The notes under the pieces are model-generated. The model was not told where the DNA came from. It worked only from the letters and a program-made list of their open reading frames with translations, and ran no database searches. A DNA stretch of 36,934 bases, from assembly GCA_032718475.1 (NCBI GenBank), contig JAUCBJ010006356.1, positions 1 to 36,934 of the forward strand, in the 5' to 3' direction. Origin of the DNA: Nemertoderma westbladi (Eukaryota; Xenacoelomorpha; Nemertodermatida; Nemertodermatidae). Positions within the stretch are counted from its first letter, which is position 1, and every line of letters starts with the position of its first letter. This document shows, piece after piece, positions 1-9,177 of this stretch. A program made the position numbers and the translations under genes.

Positions 1-119
1 AATTTGAAAATGAAAAATATCATTCCGAGAAAATGCCTTTCAAATTTTAAACTGTCCCGCCAAAATTGGCAGTCTGGTTGGTTAATTATTTCTGGCACAA
101 AGGATGCACACCAACGCGC

Positions 120-1205
120 TAACATATTCATTACGGGGGTTTCTGGGTCGCTGATTTCATTTCAGACGTCAGTTTTAATTTTTGGTGGAATCTAGTCTAT
201 CTGTCTGTCTGTCAGTTGTCTCTCTGGCTTACAATTTGACGGACAGACCGTCATACGGAAAAACAGTGATAACTCGAGAACTGAAAGAGGTCTCACTAAG
301 CGGTTTTCTGATTTGTAATCCTCATTAAATTCTGCTCTAGGTAAAATAAAGAAACAACAATTTGAAAATTTAACCTGAGGGGGGGTATACCCCCCCCCCC
401 CCTTAACAAGAACCGAGTAGCCCGCCGTGAAGCGCCACCATGATGGAAACATAAAAAAGTTTGGCGAAACATTTCAAAATTTGTTACTTTCTATTTGTGA
501 TTATTTAGGAAGTCTATGTGTCTTTTTTCTCATAATAATCACAAGTCTATAGGTCAATAGAACAGTATAAAATTTAACATTTATCTTTGGCCTTATTCCT
601 ACTCACGATTACAAAGGTAAGTTCATATAATATCTTGTGATTTCTATTGCCTTGCGAATTTTGTAATTCTGTTACGAAAAAATGTTGTATTTTTCTTGGT
701 ATTACAATTTCTACTACCATCGGATATTTAATGTTCAATATTCTCTGCATTGGTTACCAGAGCTATCGTTTCGCCAACCTTTTTTGGTAACGTTTTGGTA
801 ACGGAATTACACTGTGTAACGTATCCCATTGATTAGTTATTTGAATATTGCGGGTTATTTAAATACAGACGGGGCCCTTGGATGTTCTGCATCATTACTG
901 CATTAGGTCTATTAGACATTAGGTCATGCAATGTTAAGTCCTGCGATGTTAGGTCCAATAGACGTAGACATTAGGCCCTGGGACGTTAGGTAGTGGTTCT
1001 GTGAGACGTTATGCCTTATTGCCTTGATTGTGAGACTGTATATACAGTAGGTAGGGTTCTTTCCGTCATCAGTTTGTCCGTCAAAATTTAGAAGACAGAC
1101 AGATAGACAGGCTGTCAGACAGACATATTAGATACAACCAAACATTTAAAACTGACATCAGAAATGAAATCACCGACCCCGAAAACCGCCATATTGATGA
1201 TTTTA
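120..1205. repeat. Long-range inverted repeat (arms about 120-260 and 1062-1205)
   Basis: The left arm contains a GATTTCATTTC...GTCAGTTTTAA block followed by CTGTCTGTCTGTC and TTTGACGGACAGA. The right arm contains the reverse complement of each block in the same order: TCCGTCAAAATTT, GACAGACAGATAGACAG, AAAACTGACATCAGAAATGAAATC. By eye the arms agree at roughly three quarters of positions, with small indels. No coding sequence is visible between them. This could be a foldback element of about 1.1 kb or two opposed copies of a dispersed repeat. A shorter related piece (GACGTTAGAAATGAAGTCACC) occurs near 29800. Confidence 0.5.
372..406. repeat. G-run/C-run palindrome
   Basis: Seven G, then TATA, then thirteen C, preceded by CCTGA and followed by TTAA. 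This makes a near-perfect palindrome that could extrude as a hairpin. The same arrangement (CCTGAG, G-run, TA, C-run, CTTAA) recurs at 2001-2040, so the two are probably copies of one repeat type. Confidence 0.6.
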
Positions 1206-2000
1206 GTGAGTTGGTATGAAGACATAGTGTCAAACATTACTGACCGATTAACAGACTACAGATAGTCAGGTTTGAGCGGGAAGGTTCAAATATTAAAGCA
1301 AATTATGTGGGAATTACATTTCACGATATTTCCATTTTTCAAAATACTACTCCTCCGCCGTTTTTCACCCAAATTCGATAATTTATGGCTCGTTTGAAAG
1401 GTTTTTTGAACATCTTGTAAAATTATCCAGCACTTTTTTGAAACATTTTTTTTTTAAATATTATTGAAAATTTTAATTAATTTTAATTAATAAATTTAAT
1501 TAATTTACTTAAAAATTAATAATTTAAAAAACTTAACTTAAAAACTTAAAAAACTGAGCTAGAGTGAAGATTACTGTTGGTGCTATCTTAATTTAAATAT
1601 GTTGAGACTGGTTTCGATTGTAAGCTAGTAGGTAGTCAAAGCACTATGGAAATTTCTGTATCTATATTGTTCTGTTGTTATCCTCTTGTTAACGTAATAA
1701 ATATTGTGGGAATAATTAAAAAAAAAAATGTTAATACAATTTAAAAAATCGGCTGGATAATTTTTGTAGAAACGAAGGTGCTGAGTCCAAAAAAGTTGGT
1801 TTCAAAAATTTGATAAATATTAAGGGACTAGTAGTGTTTTAGTGAAATATTTAATTCCGCCATTCGCCGCTAGAGGGACACAAAAAAAATTTACAATTTC
1901 AATTTTTGTTGCTCTTAGGCCTTCCCCACGTTTGCTGAACACAACATAACAGTGATATTGACCTACAACACGAAGTTTGAGCTGTTTAAAAAAAAACTCT

Positions 2001-2040
2001 CCTGAGGGGGTACCCCCCCCCCCCCCCCCCCCCCCTTAAG
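2001..2040. repeat. G-run/C-run palindrome, second copy
   Basis: CCTGAG followed by a G run, TA, about 23 C and CTTAAG. It has the same framing words as the tract at 372-406 but a longer C run. The run length may be unreliable in the assembly. Confidence 0.6.
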
Positions 2041-2125
2041 GGAAAGAAACAGGTTACACTATATACTGAAGACATTATACTTCAAATCACCGGCGCCTGA
2101 GATTAGATTTAGTTCCTGAGATTTT

Positions 2126-2180
2126 ATGGGAAAAGTGCAGGTTACAGTGACTAGTTATTATAACCAAAACATTAAACGAG
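2126..2180. repeat. Dispersed repeat fragment (GCAGGTTACAGT family)
   Basis: The words GCAGGTTACAGTGACTAG and AACCAAAACATTAAAC occur in the same order and spacing as in the arms of the inverted repeat at 20537-20945 and in the single copy at 25263-25318. This is a diverged solo copy of that dispersed family. No coding capacity. Confidence 0.45.
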
Positions 2181-2199
2181 AGATAATCAATAGCACGCG

Positions 2200-3815
2200 T
2201 TATTGCAGTCAATTTTTGCTAGAAATCAAGTACTCAGCTGTAATGGGATGATTACCTGTAGTTAGTATCTCCGTTTTCATATCGGCTGTAGCAGTTCTGT
2301 TATAGGCCTATAGGCTGCCTTTTAAGTTTTCATGTAACGGTAGCTGGGTAGGCCTATGGCAACCCTACACACGCTACATACAGCCCTAACCTGAACACAG
2401 AACACTAAAGTTAAGCTGCTATAATCAAAGACATTTAGCTCAATTTAGTAAATTATGAGTTTTACATAACTGATTGCAGTGTAAATTAGGTTAAAAATTC
2501 GCACCGTAATTCCGTGACGTTTAGTTTTGTAATTCCCGTTAAACGATCAGAAACCTTCGAAACTGGAAATTGCGAAATTTAATATTATAATAGCTTCATA
2601 ACAGTGGGCAGCAAATATTAATTTTTAATATATTGTTTACGTGGTATGGTAACCAATGACGCCGTAACCTTACAGCTCGCCGCCATTGGTTACCACATAA
2701 ACAAGGGACATTACAAAACCAACACAATACTAATTGTATAGGCCAATACAATGCTTTAATGTCCTCTAAAGTTGTTAAGTGCTAAAAACAACTCGCTGTT
2801 ACTAACGGACATAGTTAATGGGACATAGGTAAAGCGTTTGTTTGGATGGATGGATAGGCTAGCACTACCCCCTAATTGGCCAATAACCAGAGTTAACAAA
2901 ACTAGCCCCCATCTACCGTTAGCTCCTATCTCTTCAATCCACAATATTATATTTAAAAAAATAAAAAATTTCTTAACCAAATTTAAAAATCTTAATTACT
3001 CATATATACATAGATTCTAGATGTAACTACTGTAAGACCAATTTGGATTAAAGATTAAGACATTAAAGATTAAGAGATAATCCAGTAATCAGTGGATTTT
3101 GTATCCAGAGTGTTCTTGAAATGGTCAAATAAGACATTTGCCAACAAACAGAATCTTTTGGTCTAAAACTAGATCGCCAGTACATAGGAATTCGATTCGC
3201 CATTGTTCATAATTATCACACATTCACGTTTTTTTCACTAATTTTTTTCACGAAATATTTTACACGTTCCCTCAAAGCGTAAAATGCTGTTAAGTTTTTT
3301 ATTATCTTTCTTGGTGTCTAAAACTCTATCATTGGTGCGTCACCAATTGCACATTTCCAACAATTATTCTTGGTTTCTAAATTTATCTAACAACGTAACT
3401 CAAATGTTTCGACATACGACGGTATATTTCGCTTACAGGTGAATATAACCGATAACAAAACATTGAATACATTGACAACATTGAATAATAATACGTAGTT
3501 TATTGTTCTTCATCATATTATTGTTCACTGTTATTGTACACTGAACACAGTTATCTGCAAATAATTATAAGTTCGTTATAGGCCTCCAAATAACAATTCA
3601 ATAATGTAATAATGGTTAGTTAATTCAAATATAACAGCACAAAATGCCCATATCCAATAGTTCGAGATATACCAGCAACATAAACTTACGAGCAAAACCC
3701 CAACCGATTTCAGACTACTTCACCAAAAATTCCCATCTGTCAGCAACTGGGAAGCACGGTAGCCAGACTGAATAACATTCTGAACCTAATCCTGTATTTA
3801 TAAGGTCTATTATTA
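2200..3815. other. AT-rich intergenic DNA, no gene seen
   Basis: Frames here are short, broken and show no recognisable protein family. The 74-residue minus-strand frame near 2756-2980 has no supporting features. The stretch lies 3' of the VKOR gene and should hold its 3' UTR and polyadenylation site; I could not pick a site with confidence. Confidence 0.5.
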
Positions 3816-3819
3816 CCCA

Positions 3820-4317
3820 CTATTGACGCTTCTTGCGTATTAGCTTCTCGTCCTCAAACTGCCACAAAGAGCAGACGTTGGTTAGCAATTGCAATGCGTT
3901 TACAACGTAAATCGAAACGCAAACCACGCAGAAGTCACTGAGAATGTAATATAAAATAAATGCCAAGTACATAGAGCCTAAAACTGAAGTAATATTGAGG
4001 AAAACCAAAAGAAAACTGGCAGTTCTGGACCAGGACAATGCTATCACTGCCTGCAAGAGGTAATATACAATGCCTAGGATCGGGTTTGGAATGTTGAGTG
4101 GGCTGTCTGCACCGAGCAACGGGCCTACAATACCGAAGCCAGAACTGTACTCAGATGTGAGTACATTGGAGCATTGCATGTGTTCATTAATGTCGCACGA
4201 TGCTCTATAGTCCTTGTCGGCTTTCTTTCGAATCTCAACGTATAGCGCGTAAGCGGATAACGCGAGACCGAGGAGGCACAATACGGAACGCGATATCTGA
4301 ATTAAGAGTTTGCCCAT
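3820..4317 (-). CDS. VKORC1: Vitamin K epoxide reductase complex subunit 1-like protein (intronless)
   Basis: A 165-residue multi-pass ER membrane protein of the VKOR family, which reduces vitamin K epoxide and quinone to support gamma-carboxylation. The ATG at 4317 is preferred: the frame runs up to a TTG at 4356, but this ATG has A at -3 and G at +4 and gives the usual family length. Visible features are TM1 about residues 8-27, luminal-loop Cys41 and Cys49 (human Cys43/Cys51), Ser55 (human Ser57), the active-site CXXC Cys130-Val-Val-Cys133 (human Cys132/135), further TM helices about 76-97, 99-127 and 131-150, and a Lys/Arg-rich tail ending KKRQ suited to ER retention. The stretch matching the human warfarin-contact triplet Thr-Tyr-Ala reads Ile136-Tyr-Val138. 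All catalytic cysteines are present and the frame is unbroken, so it is probably functional. Vertebrate VKORC1 has introns and this copy has none. Assignment to VKORC1 or VKORC1L1 is not clear. Confidence 0.92.
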   Translation of the reverse strand: MGKLLIQISRSVLCLLGLALSAYALYVEIRKKADKDYRASCDINEHMQCSNVLTSEYSSGFGIVGPLLGADSPLNIPNPILGIVYYLLQAVIALSWSRTASFLLVFLNITSVLGSMYLAFILYYILSDFCVVCVSIYVVNALQLLTNVCSLWQFEDEKLIRKKRQ

Positions 4318-4381
4318 AGTTCTGTCGTTGGTACCAGTACAGATGTATGCATACAATTCGATAGCCCTATGCCAGTATGCA

Positions 4382-4445
4382 GATTACCCGATAACAGGAT
4401 TACCCGATAACAGGATTACCCGATAACAGGATTACCCGATAACAG
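4382..4445. repeat. Four tandem 16-bp repeats just upstream of the VKOR gene
   Basis: The unit GATTACCCGATAACAG occurs four times head to tail and a fifth copy begins (GATTAC) before diverging. The array starts about 65 bp upstream of the VKOR start codon, so it is in the promoter or 5' UTR. On the gene strand each unit reads CTGTTATCGGGTAATC and contains a GATA-type core (TTATC). A regulatory role is inference. Confidence 0.85.
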
Positions 4446-4449
4446 GATT

Positions 4450-5450
4450 ACTTTGTCGTTATTCCTGTATTCGTCGTTATTCGTTAGTGGTTCAGTGGTT
4501 AGGTTAGTCTAGTCGCCGTATCAAATTAATAAAGCAATTAATTAAGACTGTACAGCTCTGCAGCTGTAAGAATAATAAAGAATGATAGGCCTACCTATAC
4601 TGTATACGGCGCTACGGCTATACGAGTAGGCCTACTCCAGTATTCTGCATGTCAGTCAGTATGTCTGTCTGCCTGTACTGCTGTATGTGCAGTGCACACC
4701 GCGGCCTGCGCCTACATGTACATTGCAGCATTGTACATCATACATACTGCAGTACTGACATAAGTTCTGAACTTTAGACTGTTTATTACAGTATAAGGCT
4801 ACCTAATCCAATCGACCATACCACAACACGACCACCTACCCCATTCCCACTGTAGGATTGTTCTTGTAGCATTGTTCAGCTGTTAGTTAGTACAGTAGTA
4901 GGCCTATCGGTGTAACCCCCTGTGCAAGTTGATGTTAAATATTGACATACTACAGTACATACTAATACTATATTATATATATAATATTGCCAAAAATTTA
5001 ATCTACCGGTACTGTAGGCATAGGCCTATAGTATAATTAAATTTTATTCCAAAATTTTAACATTATCTATAGCGCCGTCTGAAATAACCCTTGGTTCAGT
5101 GTGAGCCTTCCTGTCGACTACTGTATTGATTGATTGAGTGATATTTTTTTCCAGATTAACAGATTAACAATATTAAACAATTTACATATTAAACACTAAA
5201 ATAAGGAACTGGTAAATAATATATAATAGTGTATAGTGTACGTGTAGCTACTACTGTATTTAATTCATTAAGTAATAGGTAGGGCCTACTGATCAAACTG
5301 AAAGTAAATAAAAATGTAACTGAAAATAGTGTAGTTGTGTAGTGAACGTCTATGATATCGGGCTTGTCTAATCAGCACGATTTATGATTACCTAATTAAA
5401 AGTTTAAAAATAGTCTTAATGAGTTGCACCAATTGCAAACGTTAAAATGG
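4450..5450. other. Intergenic DNA, no gene seen
   Basis: AT-rich sequence with scattered TAGGCCTA words and short CTGTCTGTCTG runs. No frame with recognisable protein content on either strand. It presumably includes the rest of the VKOR promoter region. Confidence 0.5.
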
Positions 5451-5756
5451 AGGGATAGCGTTTCCATAAGGGTCCCAGTGAAATTCAAAATACAGCGGGC
5501 GATGAATATTATTTAAAATACAAACAGAACGGATTGGTGAACGATTAAAATACAGGTGGAATGAGGCAGAGGGATTGACATATTTAAAAAATTTAGAAAT
5601 GGGCGTTGATAGTGACAATCTAAAAAATGATTAAAATTCAAGTAGGTTATGGTTGTGGCGGTGAGAAGTTTAAGTGGTGGTGGATTGATTAACTAAAAAA
5701 TGATTAAAATACAAAATGGGGGGCTGAGGCTGATGAACTTAAAAATAATTAAAAAG

Positions 5757-5963
5757 ATTCACGCTGTCGGTAACGATCTGGCCCGGCTAAACGCTTTAGA
5801 CGACCCAATCCCTGGCTGTTGGATCGACGCGATCCCAGTATCGTCATTAGGCCTGAAACTAGCAGATGCCCAGCTCCGTATTTCAATAGCAACCCGCCTG
5901 GGATGTAAAGTAACGGACCAAGTGCTAAATGATTATAAGACCGCAAATACCCTAATACGCTAA
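5757..5963 (+). pseudogene. Fragment of a retroelement ORF
   Basis: The last 68 codons or so of an open frame read like the segment found just before the Cys/His cluster of many invertebrate retroelement polyproteins: a W-[IL]-[DN]-A-[IL]-P core, then SSLGLKL, then an amphipathic piece ending TRLGCKV. Upstream the frame enters degenerate AT-rich repeats, and downstream it stops before any Cys/His cluster, so it is a relic. The segment at 22612-23079 looks like a more C-terminal part of a similar protein. The family resemblance is from memory and the clade is not assigned. Confidence 0.5.
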
Positions 5964-6345
5964 CTCGCTGAATGTTAATTGCGAATACCCCTCCGTTTCG
6001 CGAATAGCCAATTGTACACGTATAACCAAATAATAAAAGCGTTTTGCACAAACTGCGGGGGCGCTAAAGTCTTAACTTATTACTTTTAGATAGTCTTTGA
6101 AAGTCAAAGTCCTAACCCGATAACTGTGTATTGTCATGGAAACGTAATGGTTTCTTACCTGGACATCCATACAATGTATTTCAATTTATTGCACAGGCGA
6201 CATATTATTATGTAGTGAGTGATTGCCGTGGAATGGAAATACCTAGATATATTGACAATCGTTATTTCAAAATTCATCCGGTCTAATTGTTGAGATACCC
6301 CAAATTGAGGTTCTAAATTTGTGAAAATATTAGTGAAACAATTTT
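5920..6345. repeat. Diverged direct repeat, copy 1
   Basis: A block of about 425 bp whose landmarks recur in the same order at 7150-7590: GCTAAATGATT, GCGAATACCCCTC, CTAACCCGATAA, TATTGTCATGGAAAC, TAATGGTTTCTTACCTGGACAT, GACAATCGTTATT, ATTAGTGAAACAA. By eye identity is roughly 75-80 percent with indels. It directly follows the retroelement relic, so it may be the untranslated tail of that element. Confidence 0.65.
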
Positions 6346-7149
6346 ATGGTTAAAGAGAAAACTCTATTTGTTTTTATGTAGGGTAATGCGTAATTTTATT
6401 CCACAAAGTTGCCTTTTCTTTTATAGCAGGTAAATTACAATAATTAGTGCATTATAGGCGTACCTAAACGTGCGCTATTTTTATGAAAATTAACAACTTC
6501 TCGATGTGGTGATATCCTCGTAACGCAGCTAAGTAATAATCACAACTTAGTAACAATAAACTTCTATAACAAATATTGATAGTATTTCCCATTACTGATA
6601 ACCATTGATTGTAGGCGAAGTGTAAGTTTAGTTGATGTACCAACTGCAATTAATTGCATAAAAAGGATATGAATTTCATTAATATTCCTAAACATTACAA
6701 TATTAACGCTAATAATTAAGCTTTCAGAACGCCCTTAAATTGACATAATTTAACAAAATGGCACCATTTTGTGAAAAGGGCACTGTCAACGTTTATGAAT
6801 GAATGACCCTTGTATATTTATGGAAACATCCCTCGCCACCCTCGCTCGGTACATAAATACTGCTTATGTGAAACCTTTCACACAATCATGTAAAATAGTT
6901 ATAGTTTCACTTTTATCAATTTACAATATTTGCAGGAAAAAGTAATACAATTCAATCATTATTCGTGTAACATCAGTTATAAATCGATAAAATATGAAAG
7001 TTCCTTTACATAAATCATTACGTCGGTTTTTCTGACTTTTATTGTCTGCTATATTTTAATTTTTTTTACCTATTATCAATAATGTTTTTTACTTTCTCTC
7101 GTGTTATTTTAATTTTCGTTGGTTAGTCAATCACACTTATATTCAATTT

Positions 7150-7590
7150 GTACTAAGTGCTAAATGATTGTAAGACCGAAAATATTGATTGCGAATACCC
7201 CTCAGTTTCGCAAATAACCAATTTCACATCGAACACAAAAATAAAACCGTTTGCATAAACTCCGGGAGCGCTAAAGTCCTAACTTATACTTTCTTTTGAA
7301 AGTACTTTATACAATGTCCTAACCCGATAATTTTGTATTGTCATGGAAACCTAATGGTTTCTTACCTGGACATTGACAACTAGTCTAATGAAACATAGGC
7401 AAACCGAAATTTATTCCCAGACTGAAACGAATAAGAATGGTGAAATGGAAAATTTACACATAGATAGACAATCGTTATTAGAATATTTCCTCGTTTCGTC
7501 TATTGTTGAGATATAATAAAATACATAAAACACAAACTCAAACTGTGGCAAATTTAATTTGGGTTGTAAATTAGTGAAATTAGTTAGTGA
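7150..7590. repeat. Diverged direct repeat, copy 2
   Basis: Same landmarks and order as copy 1, offset by roughly 1.23 kb and in the same orientation. No coding sequence is retained here. The spacer (6346-7149) is AT-rich with nothing recognisable. Confidence 0.65.
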
Positions 7591-8405
7591 AACAATAAAT
7601 ATAATATGCGTCAGATTAATAATTAACACGTGTTAAAATTCAAAACAATTAAAATTCACTATAATGATAGGCTGCTCAGAGTAACTTAAACCCACATAAA
7701 TAATTCCCTTGAGTGAATTCTATCCGCGTAGGAGAAATTAAATATAAAAATGTTAATTATGCGATCATTTTAGACATTTTGATTTTATGAAAAGATAATG
7801 AAAGGAGTCATAGTGAAATTCTCATATTAAAGCAACGTTTCAAAACCAATCCGGATAATTCTAAAGTGCCGGGGGAAAATAAATTAACACAGTCCAAGAA
7901 TTGGAGCCGCACCTAACTAATATATCGTGGACACTGATAAAACACAAGATATACTGTATAATAATAATTTTGATGAAAAATATAGCATTAGTTGCATCAT
8001 TAACTGAAATATGACTCATCTCATTGCACTGATTCAAATGAATAGCCTTGAATTATTATATAGGAGCTACGGCAATTTTGATATTTTGTATCTCTTAGAA
8101 TTTTCCCAGGAGTCTTTTTCCCAAGTTTTGTTTTGAATCCGTTACTGTAAAATGATGATCCATTACCAAATTTAATATAACATTCCCTTGCAATAAATAG
8201 ACCTATAAACTGATTTGAAATTTTCAAAACCAAGTTTCATATCGTCACTACTGTAATCTTTGACAAGTTTTTCTGATAAATGAAAAATCAGGTATCCCGA
8301 ATGCCAACTAGCTAGGATCGGCATGCTGCATTGCAGCTGCATTTTTAAAAATGCTCTGCCGGCTTGTCGACAAAATTGCGCCGCCACAACTCCCTATCAC
8401 CCATG

Positions 8406-8509
8406 CAGGGTTGTTTGAATTAAATCATTTGATTTAAATCATTGATATAAAAATCAAAAAAAATCAGATAGTTTTGATTTTTTTAAAATCATGAATTTTA
8501 TCAATCATG
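8406..8509. mobile_element. Short AT-rich MITE-like element with CAGGGTTG end
   Basis: It begins CAGGGTTG and ends with AATTTTATCAATCATG, close to the reverse complement of the terminus seen at 21001-21031 (AATCATGATTTTTATCAACCCTG). The interior is made of ATTTAAATCA-type words. CAGGG termini are usual for hAT-superfamily elements, so a hAT-derived MITE is plausible. I found no clear 8-bp target duplication, which keeps confidence low. The LTR retrotransposon inserted about 10 bp downstream. Confidence 0.35.
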
Positions 8510-8518
8510 CTTTAAGGC

Positions 8519-8523
8519 CAGGA
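8519..8523. repeat. Target-site duplication, left copy (CAGGA)
   Basis: CAGGA immediately precedes the 5' LTR and is repeated immediately after the 3' LTR. A 5-bp duplication is usual for BEL/Pao and Ty3-type integrases. Confidence 0.9.
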
Positions 8524-9095
8524 TGTTAGCGTATTCAATTCCGCTAGCCAGGCCCACAGAGAGCTGGGTTTTAAGCAATATTGGAACTACAAGGTTGATT
8601 ACCAATCAACCTTGTATCACCCCAATAAGCGGGGACAATAGGCCCCAAGGGAACACACACAGCGGGGGTCAGAGGTTATACCTCCGGGAGAGAGAGAGAG
8701 ATAGCAGCGGGGGGGAAGCACACCCAGGGGATAGAAGGGTGACAAGTGAGTTATTAGCCAATGGGGGGAAGGCATCGGCTGAGTAGTGTAATGCTGCCAA
8801 CCGTGCAATATATTACCAGCTACCATGTCATTTAGTTCAGTTATCTCATTCAGTCAGTCGGTTCAGTTAGGGCAGAGCGGTGACTTCTAATACCGTCCAC
8901 TGCCGCCATCATTCAGTTCATTTATATCTCATTCATAATAACTGCGTTTGTGCTTATCCTATTATATATTACCAGCTACCATCGTCAACAATAACTCTTA
9001 ATCTGACATTAAAACGCTTTTCATTCACACGGCGGGGACGCGTAATTAAAGAACCAAAACCGGATAAACCGGGATCCTCCGTAGATCCCGTCACA
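8524..9095 (+). repeat. 5' LTR (572 bp)
   Basis: Starts TGTTAGCG and ends CCCGTCACA. Against the 3' LTR I count six substitutions and one 5-bp indel, about 1 percent divergence, so the insertion is fairly recent. It contains a hairpin with a 13-bp stem (8588-8616), a short GA repeat near 8690 and repeated TCAGT words around 8836-8870 that could be initiator-like. I could not place a TATA box or polyadenylation signal with confidence. Confidence 0.93.
8588..8616. promoter_or_regulatory. Hairpin within the LTR (13-bp stem, 3-nt loop)
   Basis: ACAAGGTTGATT, loop ACC, AATCAACCTTGT, with one further T-A pair outside. The stem is perfect and is identical in the 3' LTR (19372-19400). Its role is unknown; LTR RNA hairpins can act in polyadenylation, packaging or strand transfer. 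Confidence 0.6.
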
Positions 9096-9177
9096 GTATT
9101 AGAACTGAGCTGCTGCCCTAAGTATTAGAAACCAACAACCAAACTGTAGCTGCCAGCCACCGACCTAAAGACAAAAG

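Noticed and set aside
2756-3020. Small hydrophobic frames on both strands
   Set aside because: No ATG context, no family resemblance and AT-rich low-complexity sequence. Overlapping frames on both strands argue against coding.
3820-4356. VKOR start at 4356, giving 178 residues
   Set aside because: The codon there is TTG, not ATG, and the extra 13 residues do not resemble the family N-terminus. The ATG at 4317 has a good context.
4380-4446. Homing-endonuclease (I-SceI-like) sites in the VKOR promoter repeats
   Set aside because: Only part of the site (GATAACAGG) matches and the flanks differ. The resemblance is most likely chance.
8523-8786. Open frame within the 5' LTR (and its copy at 19307-19570)
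   Set aside because: It begins at the LTR edge, spans the hairpin and a GA repeat and has no family features. LTR sequence is regulatory.
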